64,000 nucleotides of DNA from Stutzerimonas frequens. GTDB lineage: Bacteria > Pseudomonadota > Gammaproteobacteria > Pseudomonadales > Pseudomonadaceae. A model generated the notes under the pieces. It did no database searches, was not told the DNA's origin, and worked only from the letters and a program-made list of their open reading frames with translations. The DNA lies in NCBI RefSeq assembly GCF_024448335.1, contig NZ_JAMOHM010000018.1, forward strand, positions 1 to 64,000, written 5' to 3'. This document shows, one piece after another, positions 11,033-21,093 of this stretch. Numbering within the stretch: position 1 is the first letter of the stretch; each line of letters begins with the position of its first letter. The position numbers were made by a program, and so were the translations under genes.

Positions 11033-11054
11033 AAGGCGGCCAGTCGGCCGCCTT
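11033..11054 (-). terminator. Rho-independent terminator of the DUF1302-DUF1329 pair
   Basis: On the minus strand AAGGCGGCC pairs with GGCCGCCTT around GACT and is followed by a long T run (about ten T on the minus strand, up to 11026). It starts about 25 bases after the DUF1329 stop codon. Confidence 0.9.
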
Positions 11055-11078
11055 ATTCATCAGCTGGATGGAACCCGA

Positions 11079-12440
11079 TCAGCGAACTCCGGCGTTACGC
11101 AGAGCTGCTGGCGTGAAGTCCCGGGCGGACGCACGGTAACCGTACTCGTGGGGCTTTTCCTCATTGCTCATGCCGATGGCGATGTAGCGACCGGAGATGA
11201 TGTCGTACAGCGCTTCGAACGCATAAGCGGGCACCTTGTGCTGGTAGTACTGAAGCGAATGGGCTTCGCCTACCCGCCACAGTTGACCACGACCGTCGTA
11301 CAGCTCCGACTGGACGATGGTCCAGCTGTCTTCGTCAACGAAGAAACGACGCTTGGCATAGATGTTCCGCTCGCCGCTCTTGAGCGTGGCCTCGATCTCC
11401 CAGACGCGGTGCAGCTCATAGCGCGCCAGATCCTGATTGACGTGACCAGCCTTGATGATCTGGTCGTACTTCAGGTCGCTGGAGGCGATCTCATAGCTGT
11501 TGTAAGGGATGTACAGCTCTTTCTTGCCGATCAGTTTCCAGTCGTAGCGATCCGGGGCGCCACTGAACATGTCGAAGTTGTCAGTGGTACGCATACCATC
11601 GGAAGCGGTACCCGGTCCGTCGTAAGCAACCTGCGGCGCGCGGCGAACACGACGCTGACCAGCGTTGTAGATCCAGGCCTGACGCGGCTCCTTCACCTGA
11701 TCCAGCGAGTCATGCACCAGCAGCACGTTACCAGCCAGTCGCGACGGTGCTGTCACGCGCTGTTTGAAGAACAGCAAAGCGTTCTTGGCGCGTTCCGGAT
11801 CCAGGTCCGTCATGCCCAGCGGGAAGGCAACCTCGTCCTCGAAGTGGACCATTGTGTAGCTGCCGTTGGTTTGCGGAGTCGCCTGAACGATGTTGCGTCG
11901 CACATTGCCGCCGCGATAGCGGGTGATGTGGTTCCAAATCACCTCCAAGCCGTTCTTCGGAATCGGGAAGGCGTAATAGCGGCTGTCGGTGAAGTTGGCG
12001 AGACCATTGCCACCTTCGACGAGCTCGGTATTCAGCGCGCTTTTCTTGGCGGCCTCATAGATCTCGTCCGGGACCGCTACGGAGCGGTGAGTCGGAAAGA
12101 CACGAATTTTGTAGGTTTCCGGGTAGCGTTTGAACATGGCCATCTGACCTGCGGTCAGCTTGTCCTTGTACTGCTCGGCGTTCTGCGCGGTGATCACGAA
12201 CTTGGGTTGTTCGTCCTTGAACGGGTTGGTCAGATGACCATTCTTGAGCGGCGCGGCATCGGTTTTCAGGCCACCGGTCCACTCCGGAATGGTGCCGTCT
12301 GCGTTACCAGCCTTCTCAGCACCCAGCGGCGTGAGGGACGTTCCGAGTTTGGCGGCTTCTTCGGGGGAAACCGCGGCCATCACACTGCTGGCGAGCAGAG
12401 AGAAGGCCAAGACACTGAATAGCTTTCTTGTTGTTTTCAT
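11079..12440 (-). CDS. DUF1329 periplasmic/outer-membrane protein
   Basis: A 453-residue exported protein with a clear signal peptide (MKTTRKLFSVLAFSLLASSVMA) and a DUF1329 body, a LolA/LolB-like fold family found with DUF1302 proteins. The pair is widespread in Pseudomonas and often sits with RND exporters or fatty-acid/alkane-type catabolism genes. The exact substrate is unknown. It lies 98 bases downstream of the DUF1302 gene and ends at a strong terminator, so the two probably form an operon. Confidence 0.85.
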   Translation of the reverse strand: MKTTRKLFSVLAFSLLASSVMAAVSPEEAAKLGTSLTPLGAEKAGNADGTIPEWTGGLKTDAAPLKNGHLTNPFKDEQPKFVITAQNAEQYKDKLTAGQMAMFKRYPETYKIRVFPTHRSVAVPDEIYEAAKKSALNTELVEGGNGLANFTDSRYYAFPIPKNGLEVIWNHITRYRGGNVRRNIVQATPQTNGSYTMVHFEDEVAFPLGMTDLDPERAKNALLFFKQRVTAPSRLAGNVLLVHDSLDQVKEPRQAWIYNAGQRRVRRAPQVAYDGPGTASDGMRTTDNFDMFSGAPDRYDWKLIGKKELYIPYNSYEIASSDLKYDQIIKAGHVNQDLARYELHRVWEIEATLKSGERNIYAKRRFFVDEDSWTIVQSELYDGRGQLWRVGEAHSLQYYQHKVPAYAFEALYDIISGRYIAIGMSNEEKPHEYGYRASARDFTPAALRNAGVR

Positions 12441-12537
12441 ACGATTCCAGTTCCTCTTGATCTTGTTTACCGGAGGCCTTGCTTATCGTCGTTGTCCGGC
12501 CGACCTTCCTCATCGGCCGGACACAGCGCTGGTCTCC

Positions 12538-14370
12538 TTAGAAGTTCACGCCCACGCTGAACGCGAGGAAGTCGCGATCAACCAGCGTGTTGTAGTCGCC
12601 GCCGAAGAAGTCGGTATAGGACAGGCTGGCGGTGTACATGTTTTGGTATACGGCATCCACACCGACGCTGACTGCCTTGGCGCCTTCGTTGAACAGACCG
12701 TTGGGGCCGTAGCCGTCAACGTCGTGGGAGAAGGAGACATTCGGCGTCAGGTTCACGCCGGCGAACACGTTGTTGTAGTCGGCCAAAGCACGCAGACGGT
12801 AGCCCCAGGAGTTGGCGGTAACGAAGCCGTCCCAGCCGTAACGAGCCGCAGATTCAATGTTGTTAGGCTCAACACCTACTGGCGTGCCGTAGATCGCATC
12901 ACGCCCATAACGAACATCCCGCTTGCTTTCCAGCCCACCGACATGGGCATAGCCAATCTCGCCCACGACAGTCACACGACCCGCTCCCAGAACTTGATCA
13001 AAGAAATGGGTGAAGGTGGTCTGGATCTGGGTGATTTCCTTGCGGTTGTAACCCCGATTATCCCGCCCAGCCTGGGCAAATGCGCCAGGGACATCGCCAA
13101 CCTCAAGCGAGCCACCGATACCAGAAGCAAGCGTAAACGTCGTATCCGTGGTATTGATCTGCAAGGGTGCATTTGGGCGGTAGCTGATTTCACCAGCCCA
13201 GGCAGTCCCGGTCGGCAGCGTAGTAGAGAAGCTCAGGCCATAGAGCCGAATATCTTCAGGATATTCGAGGTAATACTGACCACGACCAAGCAAGGTGCCA
13301 AGCAGCGCGGCACGGGCTTGTGCAGGGCCCAACGCACCAGCAGCGCCAGCAGCGTCGAGCGCAGCAAGGATGCCGGCCTGATCAGTGTTCTGCATACTCA
13401 GGTTCGGAGTTCGGCTGTGATAGTTCATGAAGTACGCACCGTACTCGGTGGAATCACCAAGCCAACGCAGCGCAATACCGAACTGCCCCGAATCACGCGC
13501 GTCGCGATCGCCCCCACGAGGCACCAGCAAACCCTCACCGGAAGTCGTTACACCGAAGGCCCCCAGTAGCGCACGATCCATCGCGGTGAGCCCGTCGAGG
13601 ATGTAGTAATTGTTATCGCACCCATCTGCAGCCACATCGTTACTGGCAAAGAAAGTACCGCAGTTATCAGCGATAGTCTGATCCCACTCAAGCTGATAGA
13701 AAGCCTCCATGCTCAAACGATCACTCAAACTTTGAGATACGTAGAACATGTTTACCGGAATCAGGCCTTCCTTAATCTCGGCACCAGGCCTGCGGAACGC
13801 AGCAGCATCCAGTGGGTTGATCGAATTGATGCTATTGCCGATAAACGTACTTTCACCCCAACTCACCACTTGCTTGCCAAGACGAACGGTACCTGGCAAA
13901 TCGCCGACGGAATAGTTGTGATAAACGAACGCATCAAGAATCTGCGCACCCGAAGATTGGGCCGCTTCTTTCCGATTGCTGTCGCTGATGTCCTTGAACA
14001 GTCGACTCTCATCCTTCAGTTCGAAGTCGTACCAGTATTTGCCACGGACAAAAGCGCCGCTATCGCGATAACGAAGTTCGAGATCGTGCACACCCTTGAA
14101 AATCTTCGAGAAGGTCTCGCCCTTCTTGAAATTCAGACGACCATCGTCACCAGTCTGAGTATATCCAGTACCTCCATTGGATTTGCCCACTAGATCCATA
14201 TCCGCCTCATCCATGGCCCAGCTAGCGCCGATGGACATGGACGAGTCGAGTTGCCCTTCGATCTCTCCGATATTGAAGTTCACGGCGTAGGCCGGGGCGG
14301 CAGTGCCCAGCGCAACGGCGAGAGCTAGAGACTTCGGCTGGAAGATTCCTTGCCTTGTTGTTTTTGTCAT
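12538..14370 (-). CDS. DUF1302 outer-membrane beta-barrel protein
   Basis: About 610 residues with signal peptide MTKTTRQGIFQPKSLALAVA...APAYA and the alternating hydrophobic/polar pattern of an outer-membrane barrel, ending in a terminal phenylalanine (FSVGVNF), the usual BAM signal. The family co-occurs with DUF1329. The start is placed at MTKTTRQG, which gives a standard signal peptide and follows a purine-rich AGGAGCG site; an upstream in-frame ATG adds 22 non-signal-like residues. Confidence 0.85.
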   Translation of the reverse strand: MTKTTRQGIFQPKSLALAVALGTAAPAYAVNFNIGEIEGQLDSSMSIGASWAMDEADMDLVGKSNGGTGYTQTGDDGRLNFKKGETFSKIFKGVHDLELRYRDSGAFVRGKYWYDFELKDESRLFKDISDSNRKEAAQSSGAQILDAFVYHNYSVGDLPGTVRLGKQVVSWGESTFIGNSINSINPLDAAAFRRPGAEIKEGLIPVNMFYVSQSLSDRLSMEAFYQLEWDQTIADNCGTFFASNDVAADGCDNNYYILDGLTAMDRALLGAFGVTTSGEGLLVPRGGDRDARDSGQFGIALRWLGDSTEYGAYFMNYHSRTPNLSMQNTDQAGILAALDAAGAAGALGPAQARAALLGTLLGRGQYYLEYPEDIRLYGLSFSTTLPTGTAWAGEISYRPNAPLQINTTDTTFTLASGIGGSLEVGDVPGAFAQAGRDNRGYNRKEITQIQTTFTHFFDQVLGAGRVTVVGEIGYAHVGGLESKRDVRYGRDAIYGTPVGVEPNNIESAARYGWDGFVTANSWGYRLRALADYNNVFAGVNLTPNVSFSHDVDGYGPNGLFNEGAKAVSVGVDAVYQNMYTASLSYTDFFGGDYNTLVDRDFLAFSVGVNF

Positions 14371-14900
14371 GAGGCGCTCCTGGTTGGTTCGAAGTGCGTC
14401 AACCCTACCCAGACGTAGAAGGAGGGTTAAGCGCACTAAGGTTTGATTTAGCTTGTAATCCTTTAGTATGAATAGCCTTTCCAGCAGTGGCTTTCAGCGT
14501 GATTTCGTTCGGCCATGCGTATTAAGGACGTTCTGAGCTTAGCCGCGAACGCTAGCAGCGCAAAGCCCGCCGCAGAGCCTTTCGTGCGGTTGGAATGGAG
14601 AAATGTCGGCTGGTTATCCGAAAGTAGTATTCATCACGCCGATAAGGCAGCCCAATCCGCCTGGATTAAGGCAGCCGGCATTGTGAACCGCGAAAGGCAG
14701 CCAGCCCAACAACGAGCGGATCAGGCGTGAGCACGCCGCCGCTGCGTTACTTTAGGAAGCGCAATGGGGCCAATCGAAACGTAACCGCTGTAGCTCCCAG
14801 ATCGAAGCGCGCATGGCTGTCGCCAGGACGACGAATCGTCGCGGCCACGTGGCTGCGCACCCATTGCGGGCGCGCACGACAATGAGCCCCGCCGAGACGC
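14371..14900. other. Intergenic region between the DUF1302 gene and hpt
   Basis: About 530 bases. The left end must carry the promoter of the DUF1302-DUF1329 pair; the A/T-rich stretch around 14440-14475 is the likely place, but I could not fix -10/-35 boxes. The right end is downstream of hpt. A 71-codon open frame (14515-14730) has no ribosome site or family resemblance. No RNA gene or repeat was recognised. Confidence 0.5.
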
Positions 14901-15458
14901 TTACATGCCTTTTACGGCGTAGATACCCGGGGCGTTGCGCCAGTAGCCCTTGTAGTCCATCCCATAGCCAAAGATATAGCGGTCGATGCAGCTGAGCCCA
15001 ACGTAGTCCGCTTTCAGATCCGGGCGCGCCTTGCGCTGGTGGTCCTTGTCAATCAGCACGGCGGTATGCACGGCAGCAGCCCCGGCATGACGGCAGAAAT
15101 CGATGATTGCGCCCAGCGTGTGCCCCTCATCCAGGATGTCATCGATGATCAGCACATCGCGATCGATGAAGGAAATCTCCGGCTTGGCCTTCCAGAACAG
15201 CTCGCCGCCGCTGGTCTCGTTGCGGTAACGGGTCGCATGCAGGTAGGACAGCTCGAGGGGGAAGTTCAGCTTCGGCACCAGTTTGCCGGAGAAGATCAGC
15301 CCGCCATTCATGACACAGAACACCACCGGATTGCGCTCGGCCAGCTCGGCGTTGATGGTTTCGGCAACCTTGGCGATCGCCGCTTCGACTTGCTCCTCGG
15401 TGTACAGGCAGTCTGCCTCGGCCATGACTTGGCGAATATGTGCGAGATCGACGGACAT
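14901..15458 (-). CDS. hpt: Hypoxanthine-guanine phosphoribosyltransferase
   Basis: A 185-residue purine-salvage enzyme that makes IMP or GMP from hypoxanthine or guanine and PRPP. The PRPP-binding loop is VLIIDDILDEGHTL, and the C-terminal DYVGLSCIDRYIFGYGMDYKGYWRN fits the family. Divergent from upp, so two base-salvage genes share one intergenic region (15459-15717). Confidence 0.94.
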   Translation of the reverse strand: MSVDLAHIRQVMAEADCLYTEEQVEAAIAKVAETINAELAERNPVVFCVMNGGLIFSGKLVPKLNFPLELSYLHATRYRNETSGGELFWKAKPEISFIDRDVLIIDDILDEGHTLGAIIDFCRHAGAAAVHTAVLIDKDHQRKARPDLKADYVGLSCIDRYIFGYGMDYKGYWRNAPGIYAVKGM

Positions 15459-15717
15459 GAAGCGATTCCCCCAGAGAGTTTAGTTGGGAGCACCAGCCGG
15501 GGCTGGCAGCTCGTGCGGTTGAATCGCCGTATTGCCCGGCGAACCCGGACAGCGAAAAACCTGACCGAACAGCCGGTTTTCGGCCGTCCGCGAAAGGGCG
15601 GGGAAGATACCCACCCTCGCCGTGCGCAGCAAGTCTGCTGGCCGGATGACACGCGAATAGCCGCTGACCCGACGATGCTTTAATCTAAGCCGGTTTATTT
15701 GCCCGCCGGAGCCCACA

Positions 15718-16356
15718 ATGCCCATTCGAGAGATCCGCCACCCGCTGATCCGCCACAAGCTCGGCCTGATGCGCCGTGCAGACATCAGCACCAAGAACTT
15801 CCGTGAACTGGCGCAGGAAGTGGGCTCGATCCTCACTTATGAAGCGACTTCGGATCTCCCGCTGGAACACTACAGCATCGACGGCTGGTGCGGCCCGGTG
15901 CAGGTGGAAAAGATCTCCGGCAAGAAGATTACCGTAGTACCGATTCTGCGTGCCGGCATCGGCATGCTCGATGGCGTGCTCAGCCTCATCCCCGGCGCCA
16001 AGGTCAGCGCGGTCGGCATCGCCCGCAATGAAGAGACGCTGCAGGCGCAGACCTACCTGGAAAAGCTGGTTCCGGAAATCGAACAGCGCCTGGCGATCAT
16101 CATCGACCCGATGCTCGCTACCGGCGGTTCGATGGTCGCCACCATCGACATGCTGAAAAAGGCGGGCTGCAAGGAGATTCGCGCTCTGGTCCTGGTCGCC
16201 GCACCGGAAGGCATCGCCGCCGTCGAGAAGGCGCACCCCGACGTGCTGATATTCACCGCCTCCATCGACCAGCGCCTGGATGAGCACGGCTATATCGTTC
16301 CGGGCCTGGGCGATGCCGGTGACAAGATCTTCGGCACCAAGCAGAAGGACATCTGA
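15718..16356 (+). CDS. upp: Uracil phosphoribosyltransferase
   Basis: A 212-residue enzyme converting uracil and PRPP to UMP. The PRPP site is [13 protein letters not shown] and the uracil-binding C terminus is [16 protein letters not shown]. It is followed after two bases by uraA, forming an uptake-and-salvage operon. Confidence 0.96.
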   Translation: MPIREIRHPLIRHKLGLMRRADISTKNFRELAQEVGSILTYEATSDLPLEHYSIDGWCGPVQVEKISGKKITVVPILRAGIGMLDGVLSLIPGAKVSAVGIARNEETLQAQTYLEKLVPEIEQRLAIIIDPMLATGGSMVATIDMLKKAGCKEIRALVLVAAPEGIAAVEKAHPDVLIFTASIDQRLDEHGYIVPGLGDAGDKIFGTKQKDI

Positions 16357-16358
16357 GC

Positions 16359-17618
16359 ATGTCGCATCCCGAGGAGCCGGTAGGCCGGCAGGTACTGGCC
16401 GGCGCGCAAATGCTGTTCGTCGCCTTCGGCGCACTGGTGCTGATGCCACTGATCACCGGCATGGACCCCAACGTCGCTCTGTTCACTGCCGGTCTCGGCA
16501 CGCTTCTGTTCCAGCTGGTCACCAAGCGTCAAGTGCCAGTATTCCTTGCATCGAGCTTCGCCTTCATCGCCCCGATCATCGCTGCCAAGGGCGAGTTCGG
16601 CCTGCCTGCGGTCATGGGCGGCGTGATGGCTGCCGGGCTGGTGTACATCGTGCTCGGCTTCGCCGTGCGCCTGAAAGGCCCGGGCTTCATTGACCGCCTG
16701 TTGCCGCCCGTGGTCATCGCACCGGTGATCATTTCCATCGGTCTGGCACTGTCGCCGGTAGCAGTGAACATGGCCATGGGCAAGGCCGGCGACGGCAGCG
16801 CCCAACTCATCCCGTACCACACGGCAATGCTCATCTCGATGCCAGCGCTGGTCACCACGCTGTTGGTGGCGGTGCTGGGCAAGGGTCTGTTCCGCCTGGT
16901 GCCGATTCTCGCCGGGGTCGCCGTTGGTTACGGGCTTTCGCTCATCTTCGGCGTGGTCGACACCAGCGGCATCGCCGCAGCACCCTGGCTGGCGATGCCC
17001 AACTTCATCGCGCCGGAGTTCAACATTGGCGCCATCCTGTTCATGGTCCCGGTCGCCCTGGCCCCGGCGATCGAGCACATTGGCGGCGTGGTCGCCATCG
17101 GCAGCGTGACCGGCAACAACTATGTGAAGAAGCCGGGCCTGCATCGCACGCTGCTCGGTGACGGCGTGGCGACGTCCGCGGCCGGCCTGTTCGGTGGGCC
17201 GCCGAACACGACCTACGCCGAAGTGACGGGCGCGGTGATGCTGACCAAGAACTACAACCCGAAGATCATGACCTGGGCGGCGATATTCGCCATCGCGCTG
17301 GCCTTCATCGGCAAGTTCGGCGCCGGCTTGCTGAGCATTCCGGTACCGGTCATGGGCGGCATCCTCTGCCTGCTGTTCGGCTCGATCGCCGTGGTTGGCC
17401 TGAGCACCCTGATCCGCCACCAGGTCGACCTGTCCGAAGCACGCAACCTGATCATCGTCTCGGTGACGCTGGTGTTCGGCATCGGTGGCATGGCGATCGG
17501 CTACGGCGAGTTCACCCTGTCCGGCATCTCGCTGTGCGCGATCATCGCGCTTCTGCTCAACCTGGTGCTGCCCGGTGGTGAGGGGTGGCGCAACAAGCAG
17601 CTGAACGAAGAAGTCTGA
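16359..17618 (+). CDS. uraA: Uracil:proton symporter UraA (NCS2 family)
   Basis: A 419-residue polytopic inner-membrane protein of the NCS2/NAT family with about 12-14 membrane segments. The family segment PNTTYAEVTGAVMLTKNYNP and the conserved PALAPAIEHIG-like stretch are present. It starts two bases after the upp stop, so the imported uracil goes straight to phosphoribosylation. Confidence 0.93.
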   Translation: MSHPEEPVGRQVLAGAQMLFVAFGALVLMPLITGMDPNVALFTAGLGTLLFQLVTKRQVPVFLASSFAFIAPIIAAKGEFGLPAVMGGVMAAGLVYIVLGFAVRLKGPGFIDRLLPPVVIAPVIISIGLALSPVAVNMAMGKAGDGSAQLIPYHTAMLISMPALVTTLLVAVLGKGLFRLVPILAGVAVGYGLSLIFGVVDTSGIAAAPWLAMPNFIAPEFNIGAILFMVPVALAPAIEHIGGVVAIGSVTGNNYVKKPGLHRTLLGDGVATSAAGLFGGPPNTTYAEVTGAVMLTKNYNPKIMTWAAIFAIALAFIGKFGAGLLSIPVPVMGGILCLLFGSIAVVGLSTLIRHQVDLSEARNLIIVSVTLVFGIGGMAIGYGEFTLSGISLCAIIALLLNLVLPGGEGWRNKQLNEEV

Positions 17619-17625
17619 AACTTGC

Positions 17626-17647
17626 GGCCCCAGCGTCCGCTGGGGCC
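17626..17647 (+). terminator. Hairpin downstream of uraA
   Basis: GGCCCCAGC pairs with GCTGGGGCC around GTCC, about 8 bases after the uraA stop. No T run follows, so it may be a weak or Rho-assisted terminator. Confidence 0.5.
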
Positions 17648-17692
17648 GTCCGCCTCTCTGCCCGAGTCGATCACATCGGCTAGACTGCCGTC

Positions 17693-18004
17693 ATGACTGA
17701 CTCGACCATCCCGCTCAAGCAACTCGAAGACCCCATCGTCAGCTGCTCCACCTGCGCGGCGTGCTGCTGCCGTCTCGAAGTCATGCTGTTCGGCGATACC
17801 GGTGTACCGCAGCGATTCATCGACAGGGATAGCTGGGGCGGCGAAGTGATGCGGCGGCTGGATGACGGCTGGTGCGCGGCGCTTGACCGGGACAGCATGC
17901 GCTGCACTATCTATGCACATCGCCCGCTGATATGCCGCGAGTTCGAACTGGGTTCGCAGGATTGCCGCGAGGAGCGCAAGGGCAGCGCCACGGCGTATGG
18001 CTGA
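17693..18004 (+). CDS. YkgJ-family cysteine cluster protein
   Basis: A 103-residue protein with the CxxCxxCC cluster (CSTCAACCC) near the N terminus and further cysteines at WCAALD, MRCTIY, LICREFE and DCREE. This is the UPF0153/YkgJ family, thought to bind an iron or zinc centre; the cellular role is not known. Monocistronic between uraA and the convergent pagL-like gene. Confidence 0.8.
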   Translation: MTDSTIPLKQLEDPIVSCSTCAACCCRLEVMLFGDTGVPQRFIDRDSWGGEVMRRLDDGWCAALDRDSMRCTIYAHRPLICREFELGSQDCREERKGSATAYG

Positions 18005-18062
18005 GGCCGCCTGAGGGAGCGCTGCAGGGCCGGCGACAGCCCTGCAGCCTGGACGCTATCGC

Positions 18063-18581
18063 TTAGAACGCCATCCGGTAGTGCAGAGCGTAGCTCTCGA
18101 CGCCGTCGTTCGGCTTCTTGATACCCGCGTTGGAGTAATGGATCGCCCGTACGCCGACCTCATGGCCGCCGGCGAAGCGCAGACCCGCACCGATACGGTC
18201 CTCGAACTGGAACGACGACCCCAGACGGTTGCCTTCCACCTCGGTGTTTTCGAACGCCGCCACACCGATACCTGCCTCGACGTAAGGCTTGACCGACTGA
18301 CCGGCGAACTCGTAGACGAAGACCGGTGCCAGTGAAATGCTGTGATTGCTGGTGGACTCGTCACCCTCCCAGTAGGTGTAACCCGCATCCCAATAGCCGG
18401 TCAGTCGCCCGACGCTGGTCTGGAACCAGCTCCTATTGAAGTCGAATTGCGCACCCAGGCGATAGGTCATGGTCGACTCGTCGGTCTGGCCGACCGCAAC
18501 GGTGAAGTCCACAGCGTGAGCAGCCGCCATCTGCCCGACCGAGAGTGCCGCTACTGCAGCCAGGGTAAACAGTTTTTTCAT
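18063..18581 (-). CDS. pagL: Lipid A 3-O-deacylase, PagL family
   Basis: A 172-residue outer-membrane protein with signal peptide MKKLFTLAAVAALSVGQMAAAHA and an eight-strand barrel pattern ending in phenylalanine. The PagL catalytic triad is visible as His148 and Ser150 in AIHYSNAG and Glu162 in DGVESY (precursor numbering). It removes the 3-O-linked acyl chain of lipid A, lowering endotoxin activity. Confidence 0.85.
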   Translation of the reverse strand: MKKLFTLAAVAALSVGQMAAAHAVDFTVAVGQTDESTMTYRLGAQFDFNRSWFQTSVGRLTGYWDAGYTYWEGDESTSNHSISLAPVFVYEFAGQSVKPYVEAGIGVAAFENTEVEGNRLGSSFQFEDRIGAGLRFAGGHEVGVRAIHYSNAGIKKPNDGVESYALHYRMAF

Positions 18582-18664
18582 GGGAACTTCCTTATAAAAA
18601 CACTGCGTTTGTTTGGTTAATTATCGCCAGCATCAATTGAGAAACTCCGCCGCGGCGGGAGTTC

Positions 18665-19459
18665 CTACCGGGAGAACAACTCGACCTCTGCATGTTCTCC
18701 CCAAAGTGTAGGCAACACGCCGGACATTCGCTGCGGATCGCCGCTGCAATAAAACCGCTGACTGGCCTCGCCGCTGCTCAGCAGATGGCGTTCGGCCAGC
18801 AGTTCCTGCAAGTGTCGCGCGACGGCCGCCCCGGTATCAATCAGACGGACGTCGCCGGGCAGCAACTGCGCCAACAGTGGTCGAATGAACGGGTAATGGG
18901 TGCATCCCAGGATCAGGGTATCGCAGCCCTGCGCCAGCAATGGCCCGACCCACCCTTCGAGCATGGCCCGTGTGTTGGCGCTGGCGAGGTCGCCTGACTC
19001 GATACGCTCGACAAGCCCCGGGCAGGGCTGAGTGATAACGCGCACGTCGCCGGCGAAGCGATCTAGCAACGCAGCGAACCTGGCGCTTTTCAGCGTACCG
19101 GTGGTGGCCAGCACGCCTACCACGCCACTGCGGGTGGCCGCGGCGGCGGGCTTTACCGCCGGCTCCATGCCGATGATGGGCAAATCCGGGTACAGCTCGC
19201 GCAGCTCGGTCACACCGGCCGCCGTCGCGGTGTTGCAGGCCAGCACCAGCGCCTTCGCGCCCTGCTCGACGAAAAATGCCGCGATGATGCGGCAGCGCTC
19301 GCGGATGTACTCCGAACTCTTCTCGCCATAGGGCACGTGAGCGCTGTCGGCCAGATACAGCAGCGATTCGTGCGGAAGGCGCCGGCGAATCTCACGCAGC
19401 ACCGAAAGCCCGCCGACGCCGGAATCGAATACGCCGACGGGGGCGTTGCAATCACTCAT
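18665..19459 (-). CDS. murI: Glutamate racemase
   Basis: About 264 residues; makes D-glutamate for peptidoglycan. Both catalytic cysteine regions are present, [11 protein letters not shown] and LGCTHYPFI, with the N-terminal [14 protein letters not shown]. The start is placed at [14 protein letters not shown], which overlaps the moeB stop codon; a longer in-frame start lies inside moeB and is unlikely. Last gene of the hemA-prfA-prmC-moeB-murI operon. Confidence 0.94.
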   Translation of the reverse strand: MSDCNAPVGVFDSGVGGLSVLREIRRRLPHESLLYLADSAHVPYGEKSSEYIRERCRIIAAFFVEQGAKALVLACNTATAAGVTELRELYPDLPIIGMEPAVKPAAAATRSGVVGVLATTGTLKSARFAALLDRFAGDVRVITQPCPGLVERIESGDLASANTRAMLEGWVGPLLAQGCDTLILGCTHYPFIRPLLAQLLPGDVRLIDTGAAVARHLQELLAERHLLSSGEASQRFYCSGDPQRMSGVLPTLWGEHAEVELFSR

Positions 19460-20207
19460 CGGTCGACCCACACACCGCGCAATGGGGATCGCGCTTGACG
19501 CGCAACTCGCGAAAACGACTGGACAGCGCATCGATCAACAGCAGACGGCCGATCAACGGCTCGCCGAATCCGGCCAGCAACTTGAACGCCTCCAGCGCCT
19601 GCAAGGTGCCGACCATGCCCACCAGCGGACCGACCACGCCCGCCTCGCTGCAGGTCAGCTCAGCCTCGCTGCCATGCCCGTACAGGCAGTGATAGCAGGG
19701 GCTGGTTTCCAGCCGCGGATCGAACACGGAGAGCTGTCCCTCGAGACGAATCGCCGCACCGCTGACCAGGGGCTTTCGGGCCTTCACGCAGGCTGCATTG
19801 ACCGCCTCGCGGATGGCGAAATTGTCCGTACAGTCGAGCACCAGATCGACCTGGGCGACCACTGCATCCAGCGAGTCGGCATCCAGCCCGCTGCGATGAG
19901 GAACCAGGCGCACATGCGGGTTCAATGCTTCCAGCCGGGCCATGGCCGAATCCACCTTGTGCAGCCCCAGGGAGCGGCTGTCATGCGCAATCTGGCGCTG
20001 CAGGTTGGTCAGGTCCAGCGTGTCGAAGTCAGCCAGATGCAGTTCGCCAACCCCTGCAGCCGCGAGATACAGCGCCACCGGCGAGCCGAGCCCGCCGAGG
20101 CCGACGATCAGCGCCCGGCTCTGCTTGAGGCGCAGCTGCCCCTCGATATCGACCTGCTTGAGCAGGATCTGCCGGCTGTAACGCAGCAGTTCTTCGTCAC
20201 TCAGCAT
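19452..20207 (-). CDS. moeB: Adenylyltransferase MoeB/ThiF/HesA family
   Basis: A 251-residue E1-like enzyme that adenylates the C-terminal glycine of a small sulfur carrier (MoaD or ThiS). The nucleotide-binding [17 protein letters not shown] and the zinc cysteines CYHC and CAVC are present. Which carrier it serves cannot be told from sequence alone; the operon position matches pseudomonad moeB. Confidence 0.9.
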   Translation of the reverse strand: MLSDEELLRYSRQILLKQVDIEGQLRLKQSRALIVGLGGLGSPVALYLAAAGVGELHLADFDTLDLTNLQRQIAHDSRSLGLHKVDSAMARLEALNPHVRLVPHRSGLDADSLDAVVAQVDLVLDCTDNFAIREAVNAACVKARKPLVSGAAIRLEGQLSVFDPRLETSPCYHCLYGHGSEAELTCSEAGVVGPLVGMVGTLQALEAFKLLAGFGEPLIGRLLLIDALSSRFRELRVKRDPHCAVCGSTDE

Positions 20208-20231
20208 CGAGCACCTCGCGTAACAGAAAGG

Positions 20232-21059
20232 TCATGGCAGCCGCCCGAGACTGACGCGCTCGTGGCCGCCCAGGTCGCGGCGGCTTTCGCACGCCTCGAA
20301 GCCGTGCGCCGCTATCAGTGAACGCACCGCCGGCGCCTGATCGAAGCCATGCTCCAGCAGCAACCAGCCGCCCGCGGTCAGATGGGCGGGAGCCTGGGCG
20401 ATGATCGTACGGATGTCGTCCAGCCCGTCCACCCCGGCCACCAGCGCACTCTGCGGCTCGAAGCGCACGTCGCCCTGTTGCAGATGCGGATCGCTGGCAG
20501 GGATGTACGGCGGGTTGCTGACGATCAACTGGAAGCGCTCCCCCGTCACCTCGGCGAACCAGTCGCTGCGTGCGAAGTGGGCGTTGCCCAGCCCGAGGCG
20601 CAGGCGATTGCGTTCGGCGAGCGCGACCGCGGCCTCGATGCGGTCGACACCGCTGACCTGCCACTGCGGCCGTTCAGCCGCCAGCGCCAGCGCGATCGCA
20701 CCGGTTCCGGTGCCCAGGTCGAGTACCCGGGCCGGCGTTGCCGGAAGCAGCTGCAGAGCGGTTTCCACCAGCAGCTCGGTGTCCGGACGCGGAATCAGGG
20801 TATCCGGCGCGACCTCCAGCTCCAGGCTCCAGAAGCCCTGGCGGCCGAGGATATAGGCAACCGGCTCGCCGCGCCGACGGCGGGCCAGATCCGCCGCGAA
20901 GCGCTCGGCCAGATCAGCCGGCACCTCTCGCTCGGGCCAGGTGCGCAGGTAGCTGGTGGACTTGCCCAGCGCAGCGGCGAGCAACCATTCGGCGTCCAGC
21001 CTGGCGCTCGGCGAGTCCGGCAAATCGGCACTGTGCAGCAGGGACTCGATGGTTGGCAT
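20232..21059 (-). CDS. prmC: Release factor glutamine methyltransferase PrmC
   Basis: A 275-residue S-adenosylmethionine-dependent methyltransferase that modifies the glutamine of the GGQ motif in release factors. The SAM motif VLDLGTGTGAIALALA and catalytic NPPY (VSNPPYIPASD) are present. It lies 34 bases downstream of prfA, its substrate gene. Confidence 0.95.
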   Translation of the reverse strand: MPTIESLLHSADLPDSPSARLDAEWLLAAALGKSTSYLRTWPEREVPADLAERFAADLARRRRGEPVAYILGRQGFWSLELEVAPDTLIPRPDTELLVETALQLLPATPARVLDLGTGTGAIALALAAERPQWQVSGVDRIEAAVALAERNRLRLGLGNAHFARSDWFAEVTGERFQLIVSNPPYIPASDPHLQQGDVRFEPQSALVAGVDGLDDIRTIIAQAPAHLTAGGWLLLEHGFDQAPAVRSLIAAHGFEACESRRDLGGHERVSLGRLP

Positions 21060-21093
21060 GAGGTGCTCTTAGCGCGGTGCGCAGCGGAAAGGA

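Noticed and set aside
14515-14730. A 71-codon frame in the hpt upstream gap
   Set aside because: No Shine-Dalgarno sequence, no conserved motif.
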